A stretch of 64,000 bases of DNA from an uncultured Desulfobacter sp. (GTDB taxonomy: Bacteria > Desulfobacterota > Desulfobacteria > Desulfobacterales > Desulfobacteraceae). Location: NCBI RefSeq assembly GCF_963666675.1, contig NZ_OY762929.1, positions 6,156,501 to 6,220,500 of the forward strand, in the 5' to 3' direction. Shown here piece by piece: positions 27,213 to 36,697 of this stretch (the first letter of the stretch is position 1; every line of letters starts with the position of its first letter). The notes beneath the pieces were generated by a model. That model was given only the letters and a program-made list of their open reading frames with translations, was not told where the DNA came from and ran no database searches. A program made the position numbers and the translations under genes.

Positions 27213-27351
27213 TAGGGGCAAAAGACAAAAGATGGGCTTTCTCTCCCTCCGGTTTAGACGCACGATGTTTCTGGTTTACCCCCCGAACAAAACGCACAAT
27301 GATTCCGGCTCAAAGCCCTCCTTTTGAATAAAAATAGACAAGGAGATTGAC

Positions 27352-30069
27352 ATGATCGGTAAAAAACTGTTGGTAAACGGTATTGAAAGAACCGTTTTTG
27401 TAAACGAGGATGACAAACTTTCCACGGTGCTGCGGGTCGGATGTTCCACCACCGGGGTTAAAGTGGGCTGCGATCAGGGACAGTGTGGCGCCTGCAACGT
27501 TATTCTGAATTCTAAACTGGTGCGTTCCTGTGTTACCAAAATGAAACGGGTACCGGAATTTTCCGAGATCACCACCATTGAAGGCATCGGCACACCGGAT
27601 AACCTGCATCCCATCCAGGCGGCATGGATTGCCCACGGTGGTGCCCAGTGCGGTTTTTGCACCCCGGGTTTCATCGTATCCGCCAAGGCTCTGCTCGATT
27701 CCAATCCGGACCCCACCCGCGAGGATATCCGGGACTGGTTCCAGAAATACAAAAACGCCTGCCGCTGCACCGGCTACAAACAGTTGGTCGATTCCGTCAT
27801 GGACGCCGCCAAGGTGCTTAACGGCAAAATGAGCATGGATGACCTGTTGTTCAAGATCCCCGAAGACGGACGGATCTGGGGTACCAAATATCCCCGCCCC
27901 ACCGCCGTTGCCAAGGTTACCGGTACCTATGATTTCGGCGCGGACCTGGGCATCAAGATGCCCGAAGGTACCTTGAAACTGGCATTGGTTCAGGCCGAGG
28001 TCTCCCATGCCAATATCAAATCCATTGACACCTCCGAAGCCGAAAAGATGCCCGGCGTTTATAAGGTTGTCACCCACAAAGACGTTTTGGGCAAAAACCG
28101 GATTTCTGGCCTGATCACCTTTCCCACCAACAAAGGCGACGGCTGGGACCGGCCCATTCTCTGCGATGAAAAGGTCTTCCAGTATGGTGACGCCATTGCC
28201 ATCGTCTGTGCCGACACCGAGAAAAACGCCAAGGCCGCTGCAGATAAGGTAAAAGTGGATCTGGAATTGTTGCCCGAATATATGAGCGCTCCGGCTGCCA
28301 TGGCCGAAGATGCCATGGAGATCCATCCAGGCACCCCCAATGTTTACTACATCCAGAAAGTCAAAAAAGGCGAAGACACTGCACCCATTTTTGAGTCCGC
28401 TGATGTCGTCGTTGAAGATGATTTCTACACGAGCCGCCAGCCCCATATGCCCATTGAGCCGGACGTAGGTTTTGCCTTCCCCGGCGAAGACGGCACGCTG
28501 GTCATCCATTCTAAATCCATCGGTATCCATCTCCACCTGGCCATGATCGCTCCGGGCCTTGGCATTGAACCGGAAAAACTCACTCTGGTCCAGAACCCCA
28601 CCGGCGGGACCTTCGGCTATAAATTCTCCCCCACAATGGAAGCTTTGGTGGGCGTGGCAGCCCTGGCCACAGGCAAACCGGTATATCTCAACTATGACTG
28701 GCAGCAACAGCAGACATATACGGGCAAGCGTTCCCCGTTCCTGACCAACCTGCGCTATGCAGCGGACAAGGACGGCACCCTCAAGGCCATGGAATCTGAT
28801 TGGAGTGTCGACCACGGCCCCTATTCCGAGTTCGGCGACCTGCTGACCCTGCGCGGTGCCCAGTATGCCGGTGCCGGTTACAATATTCCCAATATCCGGG
28901 GCGAAGGCCGGACCGTTTGCACCAACCATGCCTGGGGCTCTGCCTTCCGTGGCTACGGCTCAACGGAAATAGAATTCCCCTCCGAAGTACTCATGGACAT
29001 GCTGGCCGAAAAACTGGAGATGGACCCCTTTGATCTGCGCTACAAAAACGTATATCGCGAAGGTGCTACCACCCCCACAGGACAGGTTCCCGATTCCTGG
29101 AGTCTGCCGGAAATGTTCGACAAGCTCAAATCCAAATATGAGGCTGCCAAAGCCGAAGCTGCTAAAAAATCCACGGACGACGTAAAATGCGGCGTGGGTA
29201 TTTCCGTGGGTGTATACGGCTGCGGCCTGGACGGCCCGGATACCTCCGAGGCCTATGCAGAACTCAACGAAGACGGCACCATCACGATCTTCAATGCCTG
29301 GGAAGATCATGGACAGGGTGCAGACGTGGGTACCCTGGGTACCGCCCACGAGGCCCTTCGGCCCATGGGCATCGCCCCGGATCAGATCCGGTTGGTGATG
29401 AACGATACTTCCAAGACCCCCAACTCCGGTCCTGCCGGGGGCTCCCGTTCCCAGGTCGTCACCGGGCAGGCCACCAAAGCTGCCTGCGAGCTGCTCATGG
29501 GTGCCATGAAAAAGAGCGACGGCACTTATCGTACCTTTGAGGAAATGACGGCTGAAAACATTCCCGTGAAATACACCGGTACCTGGACTGCACCTGCCAA
29601 AGACTGTGATGAAAACGGCCAGGGCAGCCCCTTTGCCGTATACATGTATGGTCTGTTCATGGCTGAGGTCAGCGTTGAAGTTGCCACAGGTAAAACCAAG
29701 GTGACCAAAATGACCGCCGTGGCCGATTTGGGCAAGATCAATAACAGGCTGGCCGTGGACGGTCAGATGTACGGTGGTCTGGCCCAGGGTATCGGCCTGG
29801 CCCTGACCGAAGACTACGAAGACATCAAGAAGCATTCCACCATGAAGGGTGCAGGCTTCCCCTACATCAAAGATATCCCCGACGAGATGGAATTGATCTA
29901 TGTGGAAGCACCCAGAGAACACGGTCCTTTCGGGGCTGCCGGCGTGGGCGAACTGCCCCTGACCGCGCCCCATGCCGCCGTGATCAACGGCATCCACAGT
30001 GCCTGTGGTGCATGGGTCAAACGCCTGCCGGCCACACCGGACAAGGTACTGGCTGCACTGAAAGGCTAA
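27352..30069 (+). CDS. mop: Molybdenum aldehyde oxidoreductase (MOP)
   Basis: A 905-residue xanthine-oxidase-family enzyme that oxidises aldehydes to carboxylic acids. It passes electrons from a molybdopterin-cytosine-dinucleotide cofactor through two [2Fe-2S] clusters. The first cluster cysteines are C40, C45, C48 and C60; the second C100, C103, C137 and C139. These are the positions I recall for the Desulfovibrio gigas enzyme (907 residues). The molybdenum domain follows from about residue 190, ending with the active-site glutamate E867 in GVGELPL. There is no FAD domain. An AAGGAG ribosome site precedes the ATG. The gene is unusually rich in C-ending codons, as in highly expressed genes. 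Cytoplasmic or periplasmic location is not resolved by a signal peptide; none is visible. Confidence 0.97.
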   Translation: MIGKKLLVNGIERTVFVNEDDKLSTVLRVGCSTTGVKVGCDQGQCGACNVILNSKLVRSCVTKMKRVPEFSEITTIEGIGTPDNLHPIQAAWIAHGGAQCGFCTPGFIVSAKALLDSNPDPTREDIRDWFQKYKNACRCTGYKQLVDSVMDAAKVLNGKMSMDDLLFKIPEDGRIWGTKYPRPTAVAKVTGTYDFGADLGIKMPEGTLKLALVQAEVSHANIKSIDTSEAEKMPGVYKVVTHKDVLGKNRISGLITFPTNKGDGWDRPILCDEKVFQYGDAIAIVCADTEKNAKAAADKVKVDLELLPEYMSAPAAMAEDAMEIHPGTPNVYYIQKVKKGEDTAPIFESADVVVEDDFYTSRQPHMPIEPDVGFAFPGEDGTLVIHSKSIGIHLHLAMIAPGLGIEPEKLTLVQNPTGGTFGYKFSPTMEALVGVAALATGKPVYLNYDWQQQQTYTGKRSPFLTNLRYAADKDGTLKAMESDWSVDHGPYSEFGDLLTLRGAQYAGAGYNIPNIRGEGRTVCTNHAWGSAFRGYGSTEIEFPSEVLMDMLAEKLEMDPFDLRYKNVYREGATTPTGQVPDSWSLPEMFDKLKSKYEAAKAEAAKKSTDDVKCGVGISVGVYGCGLDGPDTSEAYAELNEDGTITIFNAWEDHGQGADVGTLGTAHEALRPMGIAPDQIRLVMNDTSKTPNSGPAGGSRSQVVTGQATKAACELLMGAMKKSDGTYRTFEEMTAENIPVKYTGTWTAPAKDCDENGQGSPFAVYMYGLFMAEVSVEVATGKTKVTKMTAVADLGKINNRLAVDGQMYGGLAQGIGLALTEDYEDIKKHSTMKGAGFPYIKDIPDEMELIYVEAPREHGPFGAAGVGELPLTAPHAAVINGIHSACGAWVKRLPATPDKVLAALKG

Positions 30070-30091
30070 TGGTGTCGTAAAACGTTTTTAC

Positions 30092-30160
30092 CTGCCGGTT
30101 ACGGCAGTCCGGCCGGGCATTCGACATACGTCATGTATGCCTCCTCCTCGCCCGGCCGGA
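30092..30160. terminator. Double hairpin after mop
   Basis: CTGCCG/CGGCAG (30092-30097 with 30102-30107, loop GTTA) is followed directly by an 11-bp perfect GC-rich stem TCCGGCCGGGC/GCCCGGCCGGA (30108-30118 with 30150-30160). There is no T-run. It starts about 20 bases after the mop stop and could limit read-through or protect the mop message. Confidence 0.55.
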
Positions 30161-30224
30161 TTCCACCGCCTGCAGGAGAAAACTTTTACCTATCCATGAA
30201 TTTAAGGAATGCATTTGAAAGAAT

Positions 30225-30261
30225 TCCGGCAGGGCGGGCGTCTTTGGCCCGCGCTGCCGGA
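30225..30261. promoter_or_regulatory. GC-rich hairpin ahead of the flavin/Fe-S oxidoreductase gene
   Basis: TCCGGCAG (30225-30232) pairs with CTGCCGGA (30254-30261), and the inner GCGGGC with GCCCGC. This is a near-perfect 14-pair stem with a six- to seven-base loop. It is the second strong structure in the 259-bp gap between mop and the next gene, probably setting different mRNA levels for mop and the maturation genes. Confidence 0.5.
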
Positions 30262-30328
30262 TAAAAGAAAATGATCCATTCCCCAGCTAAAACTAGATCC
30301 GGGGACTGCCCCGGCAGGTTGGTAGATT

Positions 30329-32839
30329 ATGGAAAAATCAGAACTTACTGCATTTGAGGCAAAGTGCATCCAGGAAGAACCGGCATTCTGCACCGCTGCA
30401 TGCCCCTTTCATGTGGATGTAAAATCCTTTTTGGCACAAATGGCCAGGAAGGAGACGGACAAGGCGTTCAAAATTCTGGAGAAAACCCTTCCCCTGCCGG
30501 AGATCATCACCCGGATCTGCGACCATCCCTGTGAATCGGCCTGTATCCGGAAAGATCTGGACAGCAGCCTCTCCATCGGCCTGCTGGAGCGGGCCTGTGC
30601 GGCCAACAGAAGTCGCCAGAAAAAATATTTTCCGCCGCCGGCAAAGGATACCCGCGTTGGTATTTGGGGCAGCGGTCTTTCCAGTCTCTCCGCAGCCTGG
30701 GACCTGGCTCTAAAAGGGTATCGGGTCACTGTCTTTGAACAAGAGACGTTGGGCGGCCATCTGCTGCAGCTGGACGAAGAGGTCCTGCCCCCTTCGATTC
30801 TAGACAAGGAAATTGCCCGCCTTAAGAAATTCGGTGTTGCATTTACCACAGAAGCAGATTTTCATACATTCCTGGAAAATAAAGATAAGTTTCCTTCCTT
30901 ATACATAGGGCTGGATGCCCCGGGTGGGCCGGAAACGGTTCCAGTTGACGCTTTTTCATTGCAATCGGTATCCGATGCAAACATTTTTGCTGGCGGTTTT
31001 CCCCTGAACAACGAGAAGGTCAGTGCCCAAACCTATCCCATCGCCTTTGCATTCCAGGGCAGAAAAGCCGCCACCTCCATGGACAGGGTATTGTGCAACG
31101 TCTCCCTGACTGCGGGGCGGGACAAAGAAGGGGTGATTCAAACTAAGCTCTCCACGGACATCCGCCGGGAAGGCATCCTTTCTAAAATCGAATTTAAAGG
31201 GGAAACCGGCTACAACCTTGAAAAAGCGGCCCAGGAGGCCGGGCGCTGCATTCAATGTGATTGTTCCAGGTGTCTGCGGGCCTGCAACACCTATCTTGAA
31301 AGCTTTAAAGGCCACCCCGGGAAATACGCCCGGGAAATTTACAACAATCTGGCCATCGTCATGGGGGAAAAAAAGGCCAACAAGCTGATTAATTCCTGCA
31401 GCCTGTGCGGACAGTGTGAAAGGGTATGCCCCAATGACTTTTCCATGGCGGATCTGTGTCTTTCCGCCCGGCAGGAGCTGGTGACCGATGGTAAAATGCC
31501 CTCCATGGCCCATGAATTTGCCCTGGGGGAGATGGCCCATGCCAATGGCGACGCCTGCTTTTTTTCCATGCATGCGCCGGACACCGATACCTCAAATACG
31601 CTTTTTTTTCCGGGATGCCAGCTCACGGGCTCGTCACCGGGCCAGGTGAAGGCGGTCTGGGCATGGCTTAGAAATACCGTTGACAATAACACCGGAATCG
31701 TATCCGGCTGTTGCGGCGCGCCGGCCTTCTGGGGTGGCCGCAAAGACCTGTTCGAAGGGACAGGCGACACATTAAAAAAATTGTGGGAATCCTGGGGATC
31801 ACCCCGAATCATCACGGCCTGTACCTCCTGTACCCAGATGCTGGAAACGGTGCTGCCGGGTGCCCAAATTTCATCGTTGTACGTCGACATGGCCGGCAAT
31901 GCTGATTTGCCTGAACCGGATCAAACTGCCGGCGGTTCTGTGGCTGTCAGTGATCCCTGCACCGCCCGCAAAGATGATGCCACCCAGCAGGCCGTCAGAG
32001 ATCTGATTCAATCCCGGGGCATTACCATAACCGAACTGGAAAATGCCGGGGAATTGACGGAATGCTGCGGATTTGGCGGCCTTGTGTTCAATGCCAACCC
32101 CGACCTTGCCGGCACCATTATCCAAAAACGAACTGAGCAGAGCGACCTGGACTACATTGCTTACTGTGCCATGTGCCGGGACCGCCTGGCCCGGGCCGGG
32201 AAAAATACCCGCCATATTCTGGACCTGTTCTGGCCCGAAAGCGACAAGCCGGAAAAACGACTGGATCCTGGATTTTCAGGACGGCGCAGAAACCTGGCTG
32301 CATTTAAACAGGAGATGGTCGGCCATGAGACGTTTCAAAACGAGATCCCGCTGACCCCGGCCGGAAAGAAAATCATTATCGCGCAGGAGGTCTTTAATCA
32401 GATCGAAGATGAATTCATTCTGGTAACGGACGTTGAAAAGGTCCTGGTTCATTACGAGTCCGATGCCGATAAACACCATTTTATCAATAAGGAAACCGGG
32501 ACAACCATCGCCTTTTTCCGACCGGCCAATGTCTGTTTCTGGGTGGAATTCAAGATTCTTGACGGGGCCTATGAGATCCTGAACGCCTGGAGCCACAGGA
32601 TGACTGTGATCCCGGCCCAGAAATTTAAAGCCGGAGCCCCCCTGGAAGATCTCAGTCCGAACCTGTATTGCGGGACCTGCGACACCCCCCTGGAGAGCGT
32701 TATGAACCATGCGGGGTACCTGGAATCCCGGTTTGATGTGGACCTGCCCCAGTGCAGAAGCTGCGGGGCCGTGTTCATCTCTCCGGCGCTGGCCAGGGGA
32801 AAAATGGCGGAAGTGGAAAAAATTCTTGAGGATAAGTAG
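30329..32839 (+). CDS. Flavin and Fe-S oxidoreductase (dicluster/CCG type) partnered with MOP
   Basis: 836 residues. The N-terminus resembles the GltD/dihydropyrimidine-dehydrogenase Fe-S module (PAFCTAACPFHVD, CDHPCESAC, CIRKD). An FAD-type Rossmann fold follows (VGIWGSGLSSLSAAWDLAL). Two [4Fe-4S] motifs come next (CIQCDCSRCLRAC and CSLCGQCERVC), then two heterodisulfide-reductase-like CCG segments (FFPGCQL with SGCCGAP, and ECCGFGG). The last 55 residues form a four-cysteine zinc-ribbon-like module (YCGTCD and LPQCRSCG) ending in EVEKILEDK. It probably carries electrons from MOP to a cytoplasmic acceptor. In Desulfovibrio vulgaris I recall the C-terminal module as a separate gene beside this one, so this would be a fusion. 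Confidence 0.82.
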   Translation: MEKSELTAFEAKCIQEEPAFCTAACPFHVDVKSFLAQMARKETDKAFKILEKTLPLPEIITRICDHPCESACIRKDLDSSLSIGLLERACAANRSRQKKYFPPPAKDTRVGIWGSGLSSLSAAWDLALKGYRVTVFEQETLGGHLLQLDEEVLPPSILDKEIARLKKFGVAFTTEADFHTFLENKDKFPSLYIGLDAPGGPETVPVDAFSLQSVSDANIFAGGFPLNNEKVSAQTYPIAFAFQGRKAATSMDRVLCNVSLTAGRDKEGVIQTKLSTDIRREGILSKIEFKGETGYNLEKAAQEAGRCIQCDCSRCLRACNTYLESFKGHPGKYAREIYNNLAIVMGEKKANKLINSCSLCGQCERVCPNDFSMADLCLSARQELVTDGKMPSMAHEFALGEMAHANGDACFFSMHAPDTDTSNTLFFPGCQLTGSSPGQVKAVWAWLRNTVDNNTGIVSGCCGAPAFWGGRKDLFEGTGDTLKKLWESWGSPRIITACTSCTQMLETVLPGAQISSLYVDMAGNADLPEPDQTAGGSVAVSDPCTARKDDATQQAVRDLIQSRGITITELENAGELTECCGFGGLVFNANPDLAGTIIQKRTEQSDLDYIAYCAMCRDRLARAGKNTRHILDLFWPESDKPEKRLDPGFSGRRRNLAAFKQEMVGHETFQNEIPLTPAGKKIIIAQEVFNQIEDEFILVTDVEKVLVHYESDADKHHFINKETGTTIAFFRPANVCFWVEFKILDGAYEILNAWSHRMTVIPAQKFKAGAPLEDLSPNLYCGTCDTPLESVMNHAGYLESRFDVDLPQCRSCGAVFISPALARGKMAEVEKILEDK

Positions 32840-33530
32840 CGTTCAGGCAGCCGGCATTGAAACCCACCGGCCCGGCGGATTGAGCCTGACCCGGGCCGCA
32901 TTGGATCATTGTTCTCTGGCACCAGGGGCTCGTGTACTGGACGCCGGGTGCGGATACGGAGCTACCTGCACCTTTTTGCATGAAGATGCCGGATTCAAGG
33001 TTTTTGGCATGGATGCCTCGAAGGAGCGGATCAGCCGGGCAACGGCCCGCCCAACGGGTTGGGACGGTCTACGGGCAAGGTTGCCGCGGCTGCCCTTTGC
33101 ACCCGCTTCCTTCGGGGCAATCTTCTGTGAATGCGTTCTATCTCTGGTGCCGGATAAGCCCGGCTGCCTGGCTGCTTTTTTCGAGCTGCTCCAGCCGGAA
33201 GGTCATCTGGTTCTCACGGACCTGTATCTTCCGGGAGCCGCTCCTACGGCCCCTGATTCCTCGCCTTTGACCTGCCTGGACGGGGCGCTGAATAAAACCA
33301 ATTTAACCCATATCATTGAACAGGCAGGATTTAAAATCCGGATCTGGGAAGACCACACCCCGCTGTTAAAGCAGATGGCCTGTGAAATGGTATTTAAATA
33401 CGGCAGTCTTGAAAATTTTTGGAAAACACTGACCGGTGACGTTCTTCATTGCGGTTTGGGCTCCCGATGCCGGGCCGGAGAACTCAAGCCCGGATATTGC
33501 CTGATCGTGGCAGACAAGGTGACACAGTAA
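32826..33530 (+). CDS. Class I SAM-dependent methyltransferase of the MOP cluster
   Basis: The start is uncertain. The TTG at 32826 is chosen because the conserved part begins soon after (HRPGGLSLT), and a GGAAG lies about 14 bases upstream. The frame also extends further up inside the previous gene. From TTG the product has 234 residues and overlaps the previous gene by 14 bases. The fold is shown by motif I VLDAGCGYGATCTFL, motif II with VFGMDAS, and FGAIFCECVLSLV. It matches the methyltransferase that I recall at the DVU_1556 position of the Desulfovibrio vulgaris MOP locus. The substrate is unknown. Linkage suggests a role in maturing the aldehyde oxidoreductase or a small molecule acting with it. 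Confidence 0.8.
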   Translation: MRISSVQAAGIETHRPGGLSLTRAALDHCSLAPGARVLDAGCGYGATCTFLHEDAGFKVFGMDASKERISRATARPTGWDGLRARLPRLPFAPASFGAIFCECVLSLVPDKPGCLAAFFELLQPEGHLVLTDLYLPGAAPTAPDSSPLTCLDGALNKTNLTHIIEQAGFKIRIWEDHTPLLKQMACEMVFKYGSLENFWKTLTGDVLHCGLGSRCRAGELKPGYCLIVADKVTQ

Positions 33531-33531
33531 A

Positions 33532-33951
33532 ATGGATGATATCGAAATATTAAAGTTAAAGAGCAAAGGCTACTGCTGCAGCCAGATCATGGTACAATTG
33601 GTTCTGGACATGGCAGATGTGGAAAACAGGCAACTGGTCGATTTTTCCCGGGGACTGTGCATGGGGTCCAAACTTGAGACCGGCTCCTGCGGGATTCTGA
33701 CGGCAGGCTTATGTCTTCTGGCCATGTATGCAACCCAGGATCAGGATTTAAGGGCCTCCATGCAGGATGATTTCAGAACGTTTTTCACCGGAGCTGCTTC
33801 CCAGGGCGTTCAATGCCGGCAGATCGCCGGAAGTCATTATCCCAATCTCAATCCGGAAACCTGTCCGACCCTTTTGACCCAGGCCCTCGGTGCCCTGATG
33901 AATATTCTCAGCGAACATGAACTGGACCCCTCGGATCTTGATGATGAATAG
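33532..33951 (+). CDS. C_GCAxxG_C_C family redox protein
   Basis: 139 residues. The start lies one base after the methyltransferase stop. The cysteine pattern is characteristic: YCCSQIM near residue 15, GSCGILTAGLC near residues 50-60, and further cysteines at VQCRQ and ETCPT. In this family the cysteines are thought to bind a metal cluster or act in redox or sulfur transfer. It corresponds to the small C_GCAxxG_C_C protein found at the same place in other MOP loci. Its stop overlaps the radical SAM start by about ten bases, so the two are tightly coupled. Confidence 0.85.
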   Translation: MDDIEILKLKSKGYCCSQIMVQLVLDMADVENRQLVDFSRGLCMGSKLETGSCGILTAGLCLLAMYATQDQDLRASMQDDFRTFFTGAASQGVQCRQIAGSHYPNLNPETCPTLLTQALGALMNILSEHELDPSDLDDE

Positions 33952-35296
33952 CGGTCGCGACATATTGCACCAGACCCAGAGCCTGTGCCCGGTATGCCTG
34001 GCCCCCGTTGAGGCCCGGCATGTGGTGGAAAATGATTCTGTTTTTCTGGAAAAAACCTGCGAGGCCCACGGGGTGTTCAAGACTCGGTTTTGGGAAGGCC
34101 GCCGGAGTTATGAAAACTGGATACGGCCCAAGCTGCCCATCCAACAGCGGTTCAACATGACCCCGGTGGAAAACGGCTGCCCCTTTGACTGCGGCCTTTG
34201 TCCGGAACACCGTCAGCATACCTGCACCGCCGTGGTTGAAATTACCCAGAACTGCAATTTTTCCTGCAGGTTCTGTTTTGCAGGCGCAGGTCCCGGGAAT
34301 ACCCCGGATCCCACCCTCGAAGAAATTAGCGAACTTTTGGAAAAGGTCCATAAGGTCAGCCCGGATGCCAATCTCCAGATTTCCGGAGGTGAACCCACCC
34401 TACGGGAGGATTTGCCTTTCATTGTTTCCAGGGCCGTTGAAACCGGATTCGGGTTTGTTCAGCTGAACACAAACGGCTTTCTTTTGGCCCGGGACCCGGA
34501 TCTTGCCTCCCGGCTGAAAGCGGCGGGTCTTGATTCTGTTTTTCTTCAGTTCGACGGGGTGACGGATGCCGTTTATGAGAATCTGCGGGGTCGACCGCTT
34601 ATTGAAGAGAAGCAACGGGCCGTGGCGGCCTGCGTTGAAAACGACATCGGCGTGATTTTGGTTCCCACCCTGGTGCCGGGTGTTAATATTGATCAGATCG
34701 GGCAGATTCTTCAGTTCGGCCTGGATCATGCCCCGGGAATCCGGGGCGTCCATTTCCAGCCGGTCTCCTATTTCGGGCGCCATGGAGAGGGCCCCAAAGA
34801 CGAGAGCCGAATTACAATCCCTGAAGTGCTCAAAGAGATTGAGGTACAGACCCAAGGCCAGTTCAAGGAAAATCAGTTCAGACCTTCGTCCTGTGAACAT
34901 GCCCTGTGTTCATTTAACGGCAAGTTCATCATCGGGGATGACGGCAGACCTTCGGCCGTGACCACGTTTAACACCTGCTGCTGTAAACCGGTTCAGGCGG
35001 AGCAGGGTTCCAAACAGGCCAGGGATTCCGTGGCCGAGCACTGGAAGGCGCCGGTGACGTCCATTGCTCCGGCAATGCCGGCCCAAAAAGAAGATGACAT
35101 GGATAAATTCATCCGCCAGGCCAAGACCCGGATGTTCTCGGTATCGGGCATGGCCTTCCAGGATGCCTGGAACCTGGACCTTGAGCGGCTCAAGGGCTGC
35201 TGCATCCACAGCGTCTCCCCCGATGGCCGTCTTATTCCATTCTGCGCCTACAATCTGACCCGGGCCGACGGCAAAGGATTGTACCGTAAGTCATGA
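33941..35296 (+). CDS. Radical SAM protein of the MOP cluster (TrsS-like)
   Basis: The ATG at 33941 (or 33944) is preferred because the coding stretch above it belongs to the previous gene. The 451 residues start with a CPVC knuckle, a CEAHG segment and CPFDCGLCPEH. The radical SAM triad follows in CNFSCRFCF, then the SGGEPTLREDLP motif and a C-terminal cysteine-rich part (TCCCKP, GCCIHSV, PFCAYN). The arrangement matches radical SAM proteins conserved beside MOP genes, some of which I recall as selenoproteins; all positions here appear to be cysteine. The product presumably modifies a peptide or cofactor needed by the oxidoreductase. It shares ATGA with the next gene. Confidence 0.85.
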   Translation: MMNSGRDILHQTQSLCPVCLAPVEARHVVENDSVFLEKTCEAHGVFKTRFWEGRRSYENWIRPKLPIQQRFNMTPVENGCPFDCGLCPEHRQHTCTAVVEITQNCNFSCRFCFAGAGPGNTPDPTLEEISELLEKVHKVSPDANLQISGGEPTLREDLPFIVSRAVETGFGFVQLNTNGFLLARDPDLASRLKAAGLDSVFLQFDGVTDAVYENLRGRPLIEEKQRAVAACVENDIGVILVPTLVPGVNIDQIGQILQFGLDHAPGIRGVHFQPVSYFGRHGEGPKDESRITIPEVLKEIEVQTQGQFKENQFRPSSCEHALCSFNGKFIIGDDGRPSAVTTFNTCCCKPVQAEQGSKQARDSVAEHWKAPVTSIAPAMPAQKEDDMDKFIRQAKTRMFSVSGMAFQDAWNLDLERLKGCCIHSVSPDGRLIPFCAYNLTRADGKGLYRKS

Positions 35297-36681
35297 ACGC
35301 CCCGTTTCTTGATACCTGGGTGTCCCGAACCATGGAATTGCAGTCTTCTTCAACAGATCTGCTTGGGGCCTTTGAACGTCGGCAGTTGGCGGCAGTGAAC
35401 CAAACGATTGCCCATGCCCGGAATCACAGCCGCTTTTACCGGGAATTTTTTACCGGCATTTCAGATGCGCCGCTTAAAGACCTTAAAGAGGTGGCCATCC
35501 TGCCCTTTACCCGGCCGGCAGATATCCAGGAAAATTCCAAAGGCTTTCTGGCGATTTCCCAGGGGGAGATCTCCCGCATCGTCACACTGAACACCTCGGG
35601 TACCACTGCCGACCCCAAGCGCATTTTTTTCACCGATGGGGACCTTGGCAGCGTCGAGGACTTTTTCATGGCCGTGCTTACGGCCATCATGAATCCCGGG
35701 GAGACCGGCCTTGTTTTTCTGCCCGGCGACACCCGGGCCAGTGCCGGGGACCTGATTCGAACGGCCATGCAGGCGGCCCAGGCCAAGGCTGTTGTTCCCG
35801 GCATTATCCGGGACTTTGGTCCCGCAGCCGATCTGGTCCGGTCAAGGCGCCCAAGCCTGCTCGTCGGTATGCCCGTACAGATCCTGGCTTTGTGCGAATA
35901 TATGAAATCCACAGGCAGGTTGCCTGACATTGCCCATGTGATTCTCACCGCGGATCATGTGCCGGCGCCCCTGGTGGCCCGGGTGGAAGCGCTTTCGGGT
36001 GCAAAGGTGCTGAACCACTACGGGATGACGGAGATCGGGTTCGGCGGGGCCGTTCAGTGTCCGGCACAGGAGGGGCTGCATCCCAGACACGCTGACCTCT
36101 TTTTTGAAATCATTGATCGGGCCGGTAATCCCCTGCCGCCGGGACAATGGGGGGAAATTGTGGTCACCACCCTGAACCGCACGGGGATGCCTTTGATCCG
36201 GTACCGGACCGGAGATGTCTCCCGGATACTGGATACCCCCTGTGCCTGCGGCAGCCCCTTTCCCCGGCTGGACCGGATACGGAATCGCCAGAGGGTGGAA
36301 GGTGATGGCCCAGACGCCCAACGTCTGACCATGGCCGACTTAGATGATATTCTCTTTTCCCTTCCGGGGGTGGTGGACTTTAAGGCCTGCATAGATACCC
36401 AAACTGATATGCCAACCCTGGATATTGAACTTATGGGGCTTGAGTCTCTGATTGAGCCTGTTCATATAGATTCAGGCGTGTTTCCCGGGTTAACTGCAGC
36501 CCTTGAAGCGGGCCGGTTGCGCATGGGCAAAATCACTGTCCGTGCCTTTGATTTTAGTAACACGTATGTCACCAAACGACAGATCCAATTTAACCGCCAC
36601 GGGCTGACTTGGCCGATCAATACCCAGGTTCAACCCACAAAAAAGTTGAAAGCTCCGTGTAGATTACATAGACTTTCATGA
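35293..36681 (+). CDS. AMP-forming CoA ligase-like adenylating enzyme (phenylacetate-CoA ligase type)
   Basis: 462 residues with the adenylate-forming core: the P-loop-like segment LNTSGTTADPKRIFFTDGD near residue 96, the YGMTEIGFGG motif near residue 242 that binds AMP and substrate, and LIRYRTGDVSRI near residue 298. CACGSPFPRLDRIRNR follows, with the linker typical of PaaK-like ligases. It activates a carboxylic acid as an acyl-adenylate and normally joins it to CoA. In a MOP operon it could convert the acid made from an aldehyde into its CoA ester, which would tie aldehyde oxidation to central metabolism. It could instead serve cofactor maturation, since homologues are conserved at MOP loci irrespective of substrate. 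Confidence 0.83.
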   Translation: MNAPFLDTWVSRTMELQSSSTDLLGAFERRQLAAVNQTIAHARNHSRFYREFFTGISDAPLKDLKEVAILPFTRPADIQENSKGFLAISQGEISRIVTLNTSGTTADPKRIFFTDGDLGSVEDFFMAVLTAIMNPGETGLVFLPGDTRASAGDLIRTAMQAAQAKAVVPGIIRDFGPAADLVRSRRPSLLVGMPVQILALCEYMKSTGRLPDIAHVILTADHVPAPLVARVEALSGAKVLNHYGMTEIGFGGAVQCPAQEGLHPRHADLFFEIIDRAGNPLPPGQWGEIVVTTLNRTGMPLIRYRTGDVSRILDTPCACGSPFPRLDRIRNRQRVEGDGPDAQRLTMADLDDILFSLPGVVDFKACIDTQTDMPTLDIELMGLESLIEPVHIDSGVFPGLTAALEAGRLRMGKITVRAFDFSNTYVTKRQIQFNRHGLTWPINTQVQPTKKLKAPCRLHRLS

Positions 36682-36697
36682 AAAGTAAGGTAGAACA

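Noticed and set aside
27310..28929. Long open frame (539 codons) on the minus strand opposite mop
   Set aside because: It is the antisense shadow of the strongly biased, GC-rich codon use of mop, shows no domain, and would overlap a certain gene almost completely.
28960..29997. Second long minus-strand frame opposite mop
   Set aside because: Same reason: glycine/histidine-rich shadow translation with no recognisable fold.
33941..35296. Selenocysteine in the radical SAM protein
   Set aside because: Some related proteins are selenoproteins, but here the frame has no internal TGA and the likely positions are cysteine.
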